From: CAZVJA01 sp964626885
GTDB lineage: Bacteria > Planctomycetota > Planctomycetia > Planctomycetales > Planctomycetaceae
Reading direction: 5' to 3'
NCBI GenBank assembly: GCA_964626885.1
Contig: CAZVJA010000058.1
Location: 1 to 26,987, forward strand
DNA length: 26,987 nt
This document shows, one piece after another, positions 1-7,194 of this stretch. A program made the position numbers and the translations under genes. A model generated the notes under the pieces. That model did no database searches, was not told where the DNA came from, and saw only the letters and a program-made list of their open reading frames with translations. The stretch's first letter is position 1; each line of letters starts with the position of its first letter.

Positions 1-61
1 CGCCCCGCAGCCGGAGTTGACTAGCCCGCCGGTTGCGTCGTAATCGATTGAGTCCAAGTAG

Positions 62-143
62 GGTGGGCCGAATCTTCGAGGCCCACCAGACACGTAACTC
101 TCGTCCGATGAAATGGTGGGTGTTGCAAATCCGTCAGCCCACC
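62..143. repeat. Intergenic inverted repeats of GGTGGGCC type
   Basis: GGTGGGCC at 62-69 is matched by its exact reverse complement GGCCCACC at 80-87 around a 10-base loop. A second pair, GGTGGG at 115-120 and CCCACC at 138-143, follows. The stretch lies downstream of the stop codon of the minus-strand gene ending at 253 and is not followed by a T-run, so it is not a clear terminator. From general knowledge, motifs of this kind are scattered between genes in planctomycete chromosomes; copy number cannot be checked here. I see nothing else in bases 1-252. Confidence 0.5.
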
Positions 144-252
144 GAATATTACTGTGAAGCAGCCACGACCAATGCGCTTCGAACTCAGCGGCTCGGCAGG
201 AGCCTCGCCCTCCCGATATTGAAAACTCCTTGATTGATCCGAATCGGATCGC

Positions 253-963
253 TCAATCGTCCCCGCTGAGGGAGGCGACGAGTTGCACCACGTACCAGAA
301 GAGAGTGGCGACGCAGGCGAACAGCGCGAGCGACGCAGCCACGTACTGGTCGGTACGGTAATGGTGCAGCACGCTCGAGGTGTAGTAAAGGATGTAACCC
401 GACATCAGCACCACCATGCCGGCGGGGAACCAGAGCCCCAGCGAGAAGCCGAAGATCATCGCAGCGAAAATCAGCCCCAGTGCCGCGAAACCGCCGATGC
501 AGAGTGCGCCGCGCAGAAATGAAAAATCCGCCTTCGTGAACAGCACCATTGCCGTCAGACCGCCGAAGATAAAGGCCGTAATGATGGCGGCATTCGGGAT
601 GACGTTCGGTCCGGCGACCTTGCTGGCGATGGTCAGCAGCGGAACGAAGATGATCGCCTCCGCCACCGTGTAGACCGCCAGGCCGACGTATTGCGTTGTC
701 CGCGACGTACCGCTCTCGGCCCAGCGCTCCGCCAGCCAGCCGACCCCCATGAATGCCAGGAGCGCGATCCACCAGTGCCCGAGCATCAACTGCGTGAGCG
801 ACAGGGCAAGGGCATCGTTGGAGAGAATGGCAGCTTCGATCGCCATGAAGCCCAGGATGGCACCGCACAAATGCGAATACGTACGGCGAATGAACAGCGC
901 CCGCTCGTCCGCGGCGGCGTCGATCGCGAAGAAATCGGCGACTTCATCCCGTGCATAGCTCAT
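253..963 (-). CDS. Bax inhibitor-1 (BI-1/YccA) family membrane protein
   Basis: The 236-residue product has the BI-1 family layout: a short hydrophilic N-terminus (residues 1-20), a segment reading RTYSHLCGAILGFMAIEAAIL, and about seven hydrophobic spans through to a short acidic end. The family includes E. coli YccA, a modulator of FtsH, and YbhL; members are inner-membrane proteins linked to proton/calcium leak or protease control. The function of this one is inferred from the family only. The ATG at 963 is preferred over the one at 981 because GGGGAA lies about five bases upstream, whereas the earlier ATG has no good site. It is the last of a run of minus-strand genes and is separated by about 110 bp from the carbohydrate-binding protein gene, so an operon is not obvious. 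Confidence 0.87.
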   Translation of the reverse strand: MSYARDEVADFFAIDAAADERALFIRRTYSHLCGAILGFMAIEAAILSNDALALSLTQLMLGHWWIALLAFMGVGWLAERWAESGTSRTTQYVGLAVYTVAEAIIFVPLLTIASKVAGPNVIPNAAIITAFIFGGLTAMVLFTKADFSFLRGALCIGGFAALGLIFAAMIFGFSLGLWFPAGMVVLMSGYILYYTSSVLHHYRTDQYVAASLALFACVATLFWYVVQLVASLSGDD

Positions 964-1071
964 GGCGGTTCCCCGTTCCATTCCTGAGAGTGGACAAACG
1001 ATCGGGCGCTATTCTGCCAACCTTATTTCAAGATGTCAATTTTTTCGCAGTTCTGGGGCAAGAGCTTCGTA

Positions 1072-2025
1072 TCAATAACCCTGCTGCATCGATGTGCTGA
1101 CCAGCCTCGGGGCGATGCGGGTGAGTTCCTTGCCTTCGCGATCGAAAACAATCGCCGTCACCTGATGTGCTCCCGGCGGGGCGATATCGACCGGCCAACT
1201 CGCGGCGCTCCGCACGAAGTCTCCTTCCTTGACGAACGTCTCCTCCTTGCCGGCGAATTCGCCGAGGACGTTCCCTTCCAGGTCGGTCAGCCGGAAGACG
1301 ACTTTGCCGATCAGATCGGCGTGGTTCGGCGGCAGCGCGATCATCCCTTGAGCGTGGGCTTTCTCGGGCTGGTTCCAGCGGGTGTCGCAACGCAAAGGCA
1401 TCAGCACCGGACCGCAGGCTTTCCAATGCTCTCGTTCAAGTTTATCGACGAGCTGCACCTTTGCGAGGCTCGCCGGCTGCTGCACGGAAAGAGGAGAGCC
1501 GTAGGCGAAGAAGCGATCGACGCGCGGTCCGCCGTCGGAATAACAGATTTCCGCATCGACGGCGATTACTTCCCCCTCACGCGGCGAGAATTGAGGGAAA
1601 TTCTTCCACGGGAGCTTGAACTCCACTTCCATCCCATGTGACGTATTCCGCGCGCCGACCTCGATGCCGATCTTCGGGATCGCGTCGAGGTAGCCCGGCC
1701 GGAGACAGAAGCGGGGCTTGACCTCCGTGTTTGTCAGACCGGTCCAATAGCAGTGCACGGAGCCGTCGTTGGTCCAGGTGGTCGAACGGAAGTTATCGCC
1801 GCGGCGGGTATCGAAATACCACTCGACCGCATCCCCCTCCCACAGGTGGTCGTTGGGGGCGTTGTCGGCACGCTTCTCGTCGAGCGTGCGCAGCGCGGCA
1901 TAGAAGGCGTCATTATCCCACATGTAGAAAAACTGCGCGGGGCGGTTCTTCTGATCGGGGTGGAAGTAGTTGACCGGCGTGCAGAAGGCGTGGCGGAATT
2001 CCGACAGGTCGCCGTCGATCGTCAT
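1072..2025 (-). CDS. Carbohydrate-binding family 9-like protein (mature part; N-terminus interrupted)
   Basis: The 317-residue frame begins MTIDGDLSEF, the usual start of a CBM9-like/DOMON-type domain rather than of a protein. It continues with FFYMWDNDAFYAALRTLDEK, WEGDAVEWYFDTRR and, at about residues 120-160, the GMEVEFKLPWKNF strand typical of this fold. Such domains bind sugars or haem in exported proteins; here only sugar binding is likely, and the ligand is unknown. The C-terminal ~100 residues look like a second beta domain. No ribosome-binding site precedes the ATG at 2025. In the same frame, 41 codons upstream, an ATG at 2148 with a good Shine-Dalgarno opens a signal peptide that ends at a TGA (2059-2061). 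The gene is therefore either a recent nonsense pseudogene, or the sequence has an error at that base, or translation restarts at 2025 without export. Confidence 0.75.
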   Translation of the reverse strand: MTIDGDLSEFRHAFCTPVNYFHPDQKNRPAQFFYMWDNDAFYAALRTLDEKRADNAPNDHLWEGDAVEWYFDTRRGDNFRSTTWTNDGSVHCYWTGLTNTEVKPRFCLRPGYLDAIPKIGIEVGARNTSHGMEVEFKLPWKNFPQFSPREGEVIAVDAEICYSDGGPRVDRFFAYGSPLSVQQPASLAKVQLVDKLEREHWKACGPVLMPLRCDTRWNQPEKAHAQGMIALPPNHADLIGKVVFRLTDLEGNVLGEFAGKEETFVKEGDFVRSAASWPVDIAPPGAHQVTAIVFDREGKELTRIAPRLVSTSMQQGY

Positions 2026-2058
2026 TTTTTCGGGTGCGCGAGTCGCGACGCCGCGAAC

Positions 2059-2148
2059 TCACGGGGCGAGTTCCGCTCCGCGACTCGTCGTGGCGAATAG
2101 GCAAGTCATCAACAACGCTGTGGTGATGCGAGATCGCTGCAGGAACAT
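2059..2148 (-). other. Signal-peptide reading frame cut off by in-frame TGA
   Basis: The ATG at 2148 is preceded by TGAGGA with eight bases of spacing. It encodes MFLQRSRITTALLMTCLFAT and then TSRGAELAP before TGA at 2061-2059. This is a convincing Sec signal peptide: positive start, hydrophobic core, small residues near the cleavage site. The codons after the TGA stay in the same frame and run through VRGVATRAPEK into the CBM9-like domain starting at 2025. One base change (TGA to CGA, GGA, AGA or TGG) would restore a 358-residue secreted protein. Confidence 0.75.
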
Positions 2149-2362
2149 GGATGTTGTCCTCAGGGAGAGATATGGTATTGCTGGATTACGGAGTTTGATG
2201 ATCGATCACGAGTATGCTCGCCGACGTGGCTATTTCACAAGTCCTTTTTCCGGATCGTCGGTGCCGACGACTGCTCGACCGCTACAGCCGGACTCTTTGT
2301 TGCGAGAAACGAACCCAACCAGTCACGGCGCAACAGATTCTCTCCTTCAGTAGAAAATAAAA
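2149..2362. other. Gene-free spacer upstream of the carbohydrate-binding gene
   Basis: With the terminator that follows, about 318 bases separate the start at 2148 from the stop codon at 2467. I see no convincing coding frame. The part next to 2148 should hold the promoter of the minus-strand carbohydrate-binding gene, but no clear -35/-10 pair stands out. Confidence 0.4.
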
Positions 2363-2389
2363 AAGGACCGGCCATCATCTCCGGTCCTT
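2363..2389 (-). terminator. Rho-independent terminator of the first PEP-CTERM gene
   Basis: A perfect 9-bp stem, AAGGACCGG at 2363-2371 and CCGGTCCTT at 2381-2389, encloses a 9-base loop. On the minus strand the stem is followed by a T-rich run (complement of the A-rich bases 2355-2366). It lies about 78 bases past the stop codon of the minus-strand gene at 2467-3171. Confidence 0.85.
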
Positions 2390-2466
2390 CTTCATTGATG
2401 TCGGTCGTGTTAGTTCTTTTATTGCGAAAAACCCTTTGCAGTCAGGCGGGGAATTGTTTGCGGACG

Positions 2467-3171
2467 TTAAGCAGTCTTGCGTCGCCGCCGGGCCAAAAGC
2501 AGCCCAACTCCACCGAAACTGAAGAGGGCAATGGATGCGGGTTCTGGCGCGGGGATCGCACCGACTCGAACGAGGGTCCATTCCGTAATCCCGCCAGACA
2601 GGATGCTGGCGTCGCCAAAGCGGCCTTGGATGGCATTGATGGGGGTAGGTACCGTCGGTGTCGTTCCACTGAGCACCAATGTGCCATCCACGAACACTTT
2701 AAACTGGCTTAACAACAACTCTACACGGTAGTTGTGGAAGGCGTCGGTAGTATCCATCAAATACGTCGCGACTGTCACGTCGTTGCCGTCGTTCACGAAG
2801 ATGCGATCCGTCCAGGCATACAGATCCACACCGCTTCCCGTCACGCCATCTCCATGTCCCACGTGTGGGAGAGTTGCACCTCTTCCCGAGACGGTGTGCG
2901 ATTCGCTGACAACCCGGACAGTCGCTTCCATAAACACTCCGTTGGTTCCCGGCGTGGCTGGAACAGGGTTCATTTCCCAGAAGCCGCGGCTATTCACCGG
3001 CGAATCCAAAGTAAGAATGCCGCCGCCCACACTGACCGTCGGGGGAGAGCCCGGACCGGTGACGTTATAGGTCCAGCCCGTCGCCTGCGGCAACAATCCC
3101 GTAGATGCGTCGTAGGTAACAATGGCGGCGAAGGCTGGCGATGCAATGCCGACAAACAAGCATATCAGCAA
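2467..3171 (-). CDS. Secreted PEP-CTERM sorting-domain protein, copy 1
   Basis: The C-terminus holds the full PEP-CTERM signal: APEPASIALFSFGGVGLLLA followed by RRRRKTA, i.e. a PEP motif, a hydrophobic span and an Arg cluster. In other bacteria this is processed by exosortase/archaeosortase-type enzymes; no exosortase is in this window. The N-terminus is a short signal peptide ending in SPAFA. The mature part has about 180 residues, with beta-rich segments such as FHNYRVELLLSQFKVFVDGT that resemble a concanavalin-A/LamG-like jelly roll. It is a paralogue of the next gene. This reading frame can only begin at TTG (3171). A better ATG with GGGGGGA upstream sits in frame at 3198, but its fourth codon is TAA. 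Substrate and role are unknown. Confidence 0.8.
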   Translation of the reverse strand: MLICLFVGIASPAFAAIVTYDASTGLLPQATGWTYNVTGPGSPPTVSVGGGILTLDSPVNSRGFWEMNPVPATPGTNGVFMEATVRVVSESHTVSGRGATLPHVGHGDGVTGSGVDLYAWTDRIFVNDGNDVTVATYLMDTTDAFHNYRVELLLSQFKVFVDGTLVLSGTTPTVPTPINAIQGRFGDASILSGGITEWTLVRVGAIPAPEPASIALFSFGGVGLLLARRRRKTA

Positions 3172-3186
3172 TCCAAAACAAAAATG

Positions 3187-3198
3187 TTAGGCCCTCAT
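3187..3198 (-). other. Best ATG of copy 1 followed by TAA stop
   Basis: The minus strand reads ATG AGG GCC TAA here, preceded by the purine-rich GGGGGGAA about six bases upstream. The frame then continues without further stops through HFCFG into LLICLFVGIASPAFA. If the TAA were a sense codon such as AAA, the result would be a textbook signal peptide starting MRA. This favours a nonsense mutation or a sequence error over a true TTG start at 3171. Confidence 0.6.
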
Positions 3199-3315
3199 AA
3201 GCGATTCCCCCCTGTCTCTTGATCACTTAGGATGGATGCGATAACGGATTCGTGGCCACGATTGAAAAGTCTAACAGTCTCCGAAAGCGACAACAGCTCT
3301 CAGCCTGCTATCGCA

Positions 3316-3335
3316 CGTAACAAACAAAAGTTACG
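3316..3335. promoter_or_regulatory. Inverted repeat between the two PEP-CTERM genes
   Basis: CGTAAC (3316-3321) and GTTACG (3330-3335) form a 6-bp inverted repeat around an A-rich 8-base spacer. It lies between the stop of copy 2 (3423) and the start of copy 1 (3198). It has no T-run on the minus strand, so an operator or weak hairpin is possible. No function is assigned. Confidence 0.25.
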
Positions 3336-3422
3336 GCAAGTAACTACCGGTCGGGTTCTCTTGACGCAAATCGTCTTACAACAAACCTCCAGCAAGCAAC
3401 TCCATTGAACGCTTCACAGCTG

Positions 3423-4187
3423 TTATCGGAGCGCGCGTCGTCGGCGCCCTAGGAGCACTCCCACGCCGCCAAGACTCAGAAGCGCGATGGAGGTCGGCTC
3501 GGGTACGGTCGGTCCACCGATATCGGCCAGTGAACCGATAGTCACCTTCTTCCATTCGCTGTAGCTGCCCGACCCACCGCTGGTGTCGCCAAAGAAGCCA
3601 TAGAAATCGTTGGGGCCGGAGGTGGTCCCAAAGGGAACAAACGGCGAGATTCCGTGCATCAACTGGGCACCGTCGCGAAAGACCCAGAATTTGTCTCCGA
3701 GCAATTCGACCCGGTATGTGTGAAAACCGTCCGTGGTGTCAATGCCCTTGCTTACTGCCGTTGTGTCGGAGGTATCGTTGGAGAAAATCCGATTCGTCCA
3801 GGCCCAGGTATCGACCTCGCTGGAGACGACTCCGTTCGTGTCGGCGAGTTCGATGATGTCCAGGCCGCGATTGGAGTTCGTGTGCGATTCACTCACGATC
3901 CGCACCTCAACCTCCATGAAGATTCCCGATCCAGAGGGAGTGCCGGTGACCGTTCCCACGTCGAACGACCAGAAACCTCTGCTGCCGCGGACGGTAGGAG
4001 CATCGAGCGTGAGGATCCCGCCGCCTACGAAGACAGTTGGTGCCACCCCCGCACTGGTATACGTCCACCCCACACTTTGAGGCAACAAATTGGTCGAGGC
4101 GTCGTACGTCACAATCGCCGCCCTGGCGGACGATGTCACAACTGAGGCCGCTAAGAACAATATTCCAAGCCCAAGTCTCTTGCACAT
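3423..4187 (-). CDS. Secreted PEP-CTERM sorting-domain protein, copy 2
   Basis: The 254-residue protein starts with a signal peptide (MCKRLGLGILFLAASVVTSS then ARA) and ends with a PEP-CTERM tail, VPEPTSIALLSLGGVGVLLG then RRRRALR. The middle shares its order of motifs with copy 1: AIVTYDAST, LLPQ..GWTY, VGGGILTLD, SRGFW, VRIVSESHT, a W-T-(D/N)-RIF segment, and YRVELL..F.VF.DG. A beta-sandwich (LamG/concanavalin-like) fold is inferred. The ATG at 4187 is chosen because AAGGG lies eight bases upstream; an upstream TTG at 4247 would add 20 residues in front of the signal peptide. Together with copy 1 it looks like a tandem duplication. The protein is presumably exported and anchored or released by an exosortase system encoded elsewhere. 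Confidence 0.85.
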   Translation of the reverse strand: MCKRLGLGILFLAASVVTSSARAAIVTYDASTNLLPQSVGWTYTSAGVAPTVFVGGGILTLDAPTVRGSRGFWSFDVGTVTGTPSGSGIFMEVEVRIVSESHTNSNRGLDIIELADTNGVVSSEVDTWAWTNRIFSNDTSDTTAVSKGIDTTDGFHTYRVELLGDKFWVFRDGAQLMHGISPFVPFGTTSGPNDFYGFFGDTSGGSGSYSEWKKVTIGSLADIGGPTVPEPTSIALLSLGGVGVLLGRRRRALR

Positions 4188-4229
4188 TCGCTCGACCCTT
4201 GTTGCTTGTGCAAATGGTGTAAAACAAGG

Positions 4230-4254
4230 TGCAGATGAAATCTTCAACTCTGCA
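4230..4254. promoter_or_regulatory. Inverted repeat upstream of PEP-CTERM copy 2
   Basis: TGCAGA (4230-4235) and TCTGCA (4249-4254) form a perfect 6-bp inverted repeat with 13 bases between, and GAA/TTC adds inner symmetry. It lies about 43 bases upstream of the ATG at 4187, where an operator or a leader hairpin could act. No regulator can be named. Confidence 0.25.
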
Positions 4255-4321
4255 AGAGCCTACCCGTGGTTTTTTAGGGGTGCAAGCAAAAACAGGTTAC
4301 GTTAGAAATTTTTTTACCCGT

Positions 4322-5944
4322 TCAATTCCCACCCAAGGCCCAGGGGAGCACCTCCAGCCGCAGGGCCTGCAAACTGAAATAGCCGAAGAAGGCGCAACTC
4401 CAGACGAGCGCCACGAACCGCAGCGGGCTCATCGACAGGCTGCGCGAAAGGATCTTGTTGTTCATGTACAGGAGGATGAGGGAGTAGAGGAACATCACGC
4501 CGCCGTTCATTGCCGCCGCCGTTTTCAGCAAAAACAGCGGCTGGCTCAGATTCGGAACGAGCAGAATGCCGACACCGAGCGCGATCTCACCCCATAAGAA
4601 GCAATAATACAACCGGCTTTGTGACCAGAAGGGGTTGTCACGCAGCAGGTTGACCTTCACGATGTCGGTCGAGATACGTGCCACGACGTCGAGCACGCCG
4701 AGTTCGGTCGTCAGCAGGATCGCGATCCCCATCACGAAAAACCCGACCCTCATCGCTCCGCCGAAAGACATCTCGTGGATCAGCGTAGCTTCTCCCCAGA
4801 CGAAGCTCATATCGGAGCCGAACCGCTCGACTCCCGGCTTCAGCGCGCCGTTTTCGTCGCGCAGCAGCGAATAGGAAATGAGCGCCAGCAGGCAGAGACA
4901 AACGATGCAGGTGATGAAGAACGTAAGAAAGTGTTCGATGTTGGCCGCCCGCCACCACTTCCGCCAGCGTTCGCGATTTTCCGGGGTGTGGGGGAAGTGA
5001 TAGCCAACGTCGGCGATCGGTTCTTCCTGGCCTGTCAGCGGGCTGGTGATGCGGCCGATGTACTTCCCCATGCCGTAGCCTTTGTCGCGGATGAAATTGC
5101 TCTGGCCGAGGTTCATCGTCCCGCCGGCTCCCGCAAACGCCAGAGCGCCGAGCAGGCCCATCAGCGTCAGGCCGGTCGCTTCGAGATCGGGCATGCCGCC
5201 GATGTTCACACTGCCGGCCGCCATCGCGACAACGGCATCGGAACGGATGACCGCACAGCCGAGCACCACGGCGATGACGACGATCAGCGTGACGAGGAAT
5301 TTTTGCAGTTTCTCGACGGTGTTGTAGACGACCGGTCCGGTGGTGAGGACCACGCCGACCAGAATCAGCCCCGCAATGCCGAGCGGCTGCGTGTAGTACG
5401 AGTCGTAGGTGGTGATGCCGTCCTTGATGACTTCTTTCGGGCCGAAGATCAGCCAACTGACCATCGATGCCGCTCCGGTCGCCCAGCCGGGCCACGCCCA
5501 GGGGACGATGTTGAGCACCAGCATTACCCAGGCCCAGGCACTGGAGAGCCGGCAGAAGCCGGTGATCGTGGTCTCGCCGGTGACGAGCGTCCAGCGCTCG
5601 ATCTCCATATTCACGAAGAACTGCGTGATCACGCCGAGCAGGCAGGCCCAGAAAAAGACGAAGCCCGACTTGTAGACGATATGCGGCCACATGATGAACT
5701 CGCCGGAACCGAGCGCCAGCCCGGCCAACATCACGCTCGGGCCGACCATCTTCGTCCAGGAGATTGGCTCTGGCAGGTCGCGATACCGTAGCGGCGGCAG
5801 CTTGCGATGGGGGATGACGTCGTCTGGAACAATAGCATCAGTCGCCGGGCTGCTTTGAGTTGTGCGCGCGGCGGTTTGGGGGTCTCGGCGGTCATTCATG
5901 GTCGATTCGCGGTTCCTGAACGCAGTCTCGCGAAGGGAATTCAT
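4322..5944 (-). CDS. Nramp-family-like membrane transporter with non-canonical metal-site motifs
   Basis: This is a 540-residue polytopic membrane protein with about 11 hydrophobic spans and a long hydrophilic N-terminus (residues 1-60). The first span region reads GPSVMLAGLALGSGEF (about 68-83), where classical Nramp transporters have GPG...DPGN. The sixth-span region reads AGAGGTMNLGQSNFIRDKG (about 271-289), where they have the MPH motif. The overall scaffold fits the Nramp/APC fold, but the classical Mn/Fe-binding Asp and Met are not visible, so the substrate is uncertain. A loop at about 300-335 is inserted between spans. The ATG at 5944 is chosen (GAGAG six bases upstream); an ATG at 5899 and a TTG at 5968 are alternatives. 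It is monocistronic as far as can be seen. Confidence 0.75.
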   Translation of the reverse strand: MNSLRETAFRNRESTMNDRRDPQTAARTTQSSPATDAIVPDDVIPHRKLPPLRYRDLPEPISWTKMVGPSVMLAGLALGSGEFIMWPHIVYKSGFVFFWACLLGVITQFFVNMEIERWTLVTGETTITGFCRLSSAWAWVMLVLNIVPWAWPGWATGAASMVSWLIFGPKEVIKDGITTYDSYYTQPLGIAGLILVGVVLTTGPVVYNTVEKLQKFLVTLIVVIAVVLGCAVIRSDAVVAMAAGSVNIGGMPDLEATGLTLMGLLGALAFAGAGGTMNLGQSNFIRDKGYGMGKYIGRITSPLTGQEEPIADVGYHFPHTPENRERWRKWWRAANIEHFLTFFITCIVCLCLLALISYSLLRDENGALKPGVERFGSDMSFVWGEATLIHEMSFGGAMRVGFFVMGIAILLTTELGVLDVVARISTDIVKVNLLRDNPFWSQSRLYYCFLWGEIALGVGILLVPNLSQPLFLLKTAAAMNGGVMFLYSLILLYMNNKILSRSLSMSPLRFVALVWSCAFFGYFSLQALRLEVLPWALGGN

Positions 5945-6138
5945 CACCAGCTCTCGCCGGTGAGACAACCCTAAGACCGTATCAGGAAACGGAACGCGAC
6001 TCCACTCCGGGCAAGGTTGCGGTGGTGACGTTTCGACAGGCGATCGTCAGAACGTAGGGTTTGCTGTCCGGACCATTCTGTCACCGTTGACGATTAGAGT
6101 GTGTGTGCGTCGTATAGCTGGCAATTCCTGACAACGCA

Positions 6139-6268
6139 GCGTGCCATGCCTGCATCGCGCAGCAGGGCAGGCATGCTTGGCGGAAATTGCGGATTCGCGA
6201 AAGTGGCGAGGCTCAACAAGCGAATCTCTCGATCGGCATGCCCGCCCAAAGCTGCGGGCATGGCACGC
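6139..6268. repeat. BIME/REP-like element with two opposed hairpins
   Basis: The outer 15-mers at 6139-6153 and 6254-6268 are reverse complements with one mismatch. Inner 12-mers at 6165-6176 and 6236-6247 are also reverse complements with one mismatch. Each arm folds on itself: ATGCCTGC with GCAGGCAT on the left, and ATGCCCGC with GCGGGCAT on the right. The 130-bp unit thus resembles two REP sequences facing each other. It fills the gap between the hydrolase stop (6288) and the transporter start. No transposase and no flanking target duplication are evident. The remaining bases 5945-6138 hold nothing I recognise. Confidence 0.65.
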
Positions 6269-6287
6269 CGCACAAAAAATGAGCCCG

Positions 6288-7016
6288 TTATTTTTGTTGT
6301 CGCTGTTGGCGTTTCTGTTCCAACAGCCAGGTGTAGAGTTCCGGGTTGTCGTAGGTGGCGGTCCAGGAGTTGTGGCCGGCTTCGGGGTAGATCGTCAGCT
6401 TCGGGTGGCCGCCGTTTTTGGTGAGTTCGTCGATCATCTCCTGCGATCTGCGAACCGGTACTCCTTCATCCTTCGCGCCGTGGAAGGCCCAGACGGCAAC
6501 GTGCGGCAGCTTCTTTGTCCAGTAAGTTTCCCCTCCGCCGCAGATTGGCACGAGTGCTGCGAAACGGTTCGGCGTGTAAGACGCAAGGGCCCAGGTACCA
6601 AAGCCCCCCATGCTCAAGCCGGTAACGAAAATGCGGTCCTGGTCCACTTTGTATTTAGCGACGATGTCATCGAGCAGGGCGGTCAGTTCCATCGGCTGCC
6701 AGGAGTCGTCTTTGGGGCATTGCGGACTGACGACGATGAAGGGGAATTGTTTTCCCTTGTCGATCAGCATCGGCGGGCCGTGCATTTTCACGAGGTTGAT
6801 GTCGTCGCCGCGCTCGCCGGCACCGTGCAGAAAGAGCAACAGCGGCCAGGAATCGTGCTTCTCATAATCGGGGGGCAGATAGAGCAGGTAATTGAGCGTC
6901 ACGCGGACCTGCGCGTCGAGCTTCGCGGCTTGCTGTGCCGGCGGGTCGGCGAATACGTGCGGGCTCAGGACCGTCATTAAAATAAACATCATCAGCAGCG
7001 GGCGGGGGAGCGGCAT
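6288..7016 (-). CDS. Secreted alpha/beta hydrolase (esterase/peptidase-like)
   Basis: The 242-residue product has a signal peptide (about residues 1-23, ending HVFA). The alpha/beta-hydrolase landmarks are in order: HGAGERGDD at 64-72 (oxyanion region), the nucleophile elbow GLSMGG with Ser135, the acid in GAKDEGVPV (Asp183) and the base in EAGHNSW (His215). The spacing and the LYLPPDY and WPLLLFLHGAGERG segments match the prolyl-oligopeptidase/polyhydroxybutyrate-depolymerase-like esterases common in planctomycetes. These act on ester substrates such as acetylated polysaccharides outside the cytoplasm; the exact substrate cannot be inferred. The start is the ATG at 7016, with a weak GAGAA upstream. 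The gene stands alone, with repeat-rich DNA on both sides. Confidence 0.87.
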   Translation of the reverse strand: MPLPRPLLMMFILMTVLSPHVFADPPAQQAAKLDAQVRVTLNYLLYLPPDYEKHDSWPLLLFLHGAGERGDDINLVKMHGPPMLIDKGKQFPFIVVSPQCPKDDSWQPMELTALLDDIVAKYKVDQDRIFVTGLSMGGFGTWALASYTPNRFAALVPICGGGETYWTKKLPHVAVWAFHGAKDEGVPVRRSQEMIDELTKNGGHPKLTIYPEAGHNSWTATYDNPELYTWLLEQKRQQRQQK

Positions 7017-7132
7017 GATTGTTTCTCACTGGTACTTTACTAAGTGCATTCGAGAACTGGTTGAACTCACGATTATGTGAAACACCAGCGGACCCGTTCA
7101 AGCGGGGCATTCTTTGTTCTCGATGGCGATGT

Positions 7133-7172
7133 CCCCCTCACCCCCGGCCCCTCTCCCGCAAGGGGCGAGGGG
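7133..7172. repeat. Dispersed hairpin repeat, copy A
   Basis: The 27 bases at 7133-7159 (CCCCCTCACCCCC, GG, CCCCTCTCCCGC) match those at 9596-9622 with one difference. The element continues into a G-rich arm (GGGGCGAGGGG, 7162-7172) that can pair with its C-rich part. The two copies are in the same orientation and lie on either side of recG. Similar C-rich/G-rich intergenic hairpins occur widely in bacteria. Confidence 0.7.
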
Positions 7173-7194
7173 CGCAGAAGAGGCCAGACGGAGG

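Noticed and set aside
33..233. 66-codon plus-strand frame at the left edge.
   Set aside because: It runs through the GGTGGGCC inverted repeats, has no ribosome site and no family resemblance.
2037..2061. Selenocysteine readthrough of the TGA in the carbohydrate-binding gene; a short hairpin follows directly.
   Set aside because: The TGA lies just after a signal peptide in a linker with no redox motif, the hairpin overlaps the codon, and there is no sel gene in view. Mutation or error is simpler.
4775..5791. 338-codon plus-strand frame opposite the Nramp-like gene.
   Set aside because: Arg/Asp/His-rich shadow of a GC-rich gene; the minus-strand frame has clear membrane spans.
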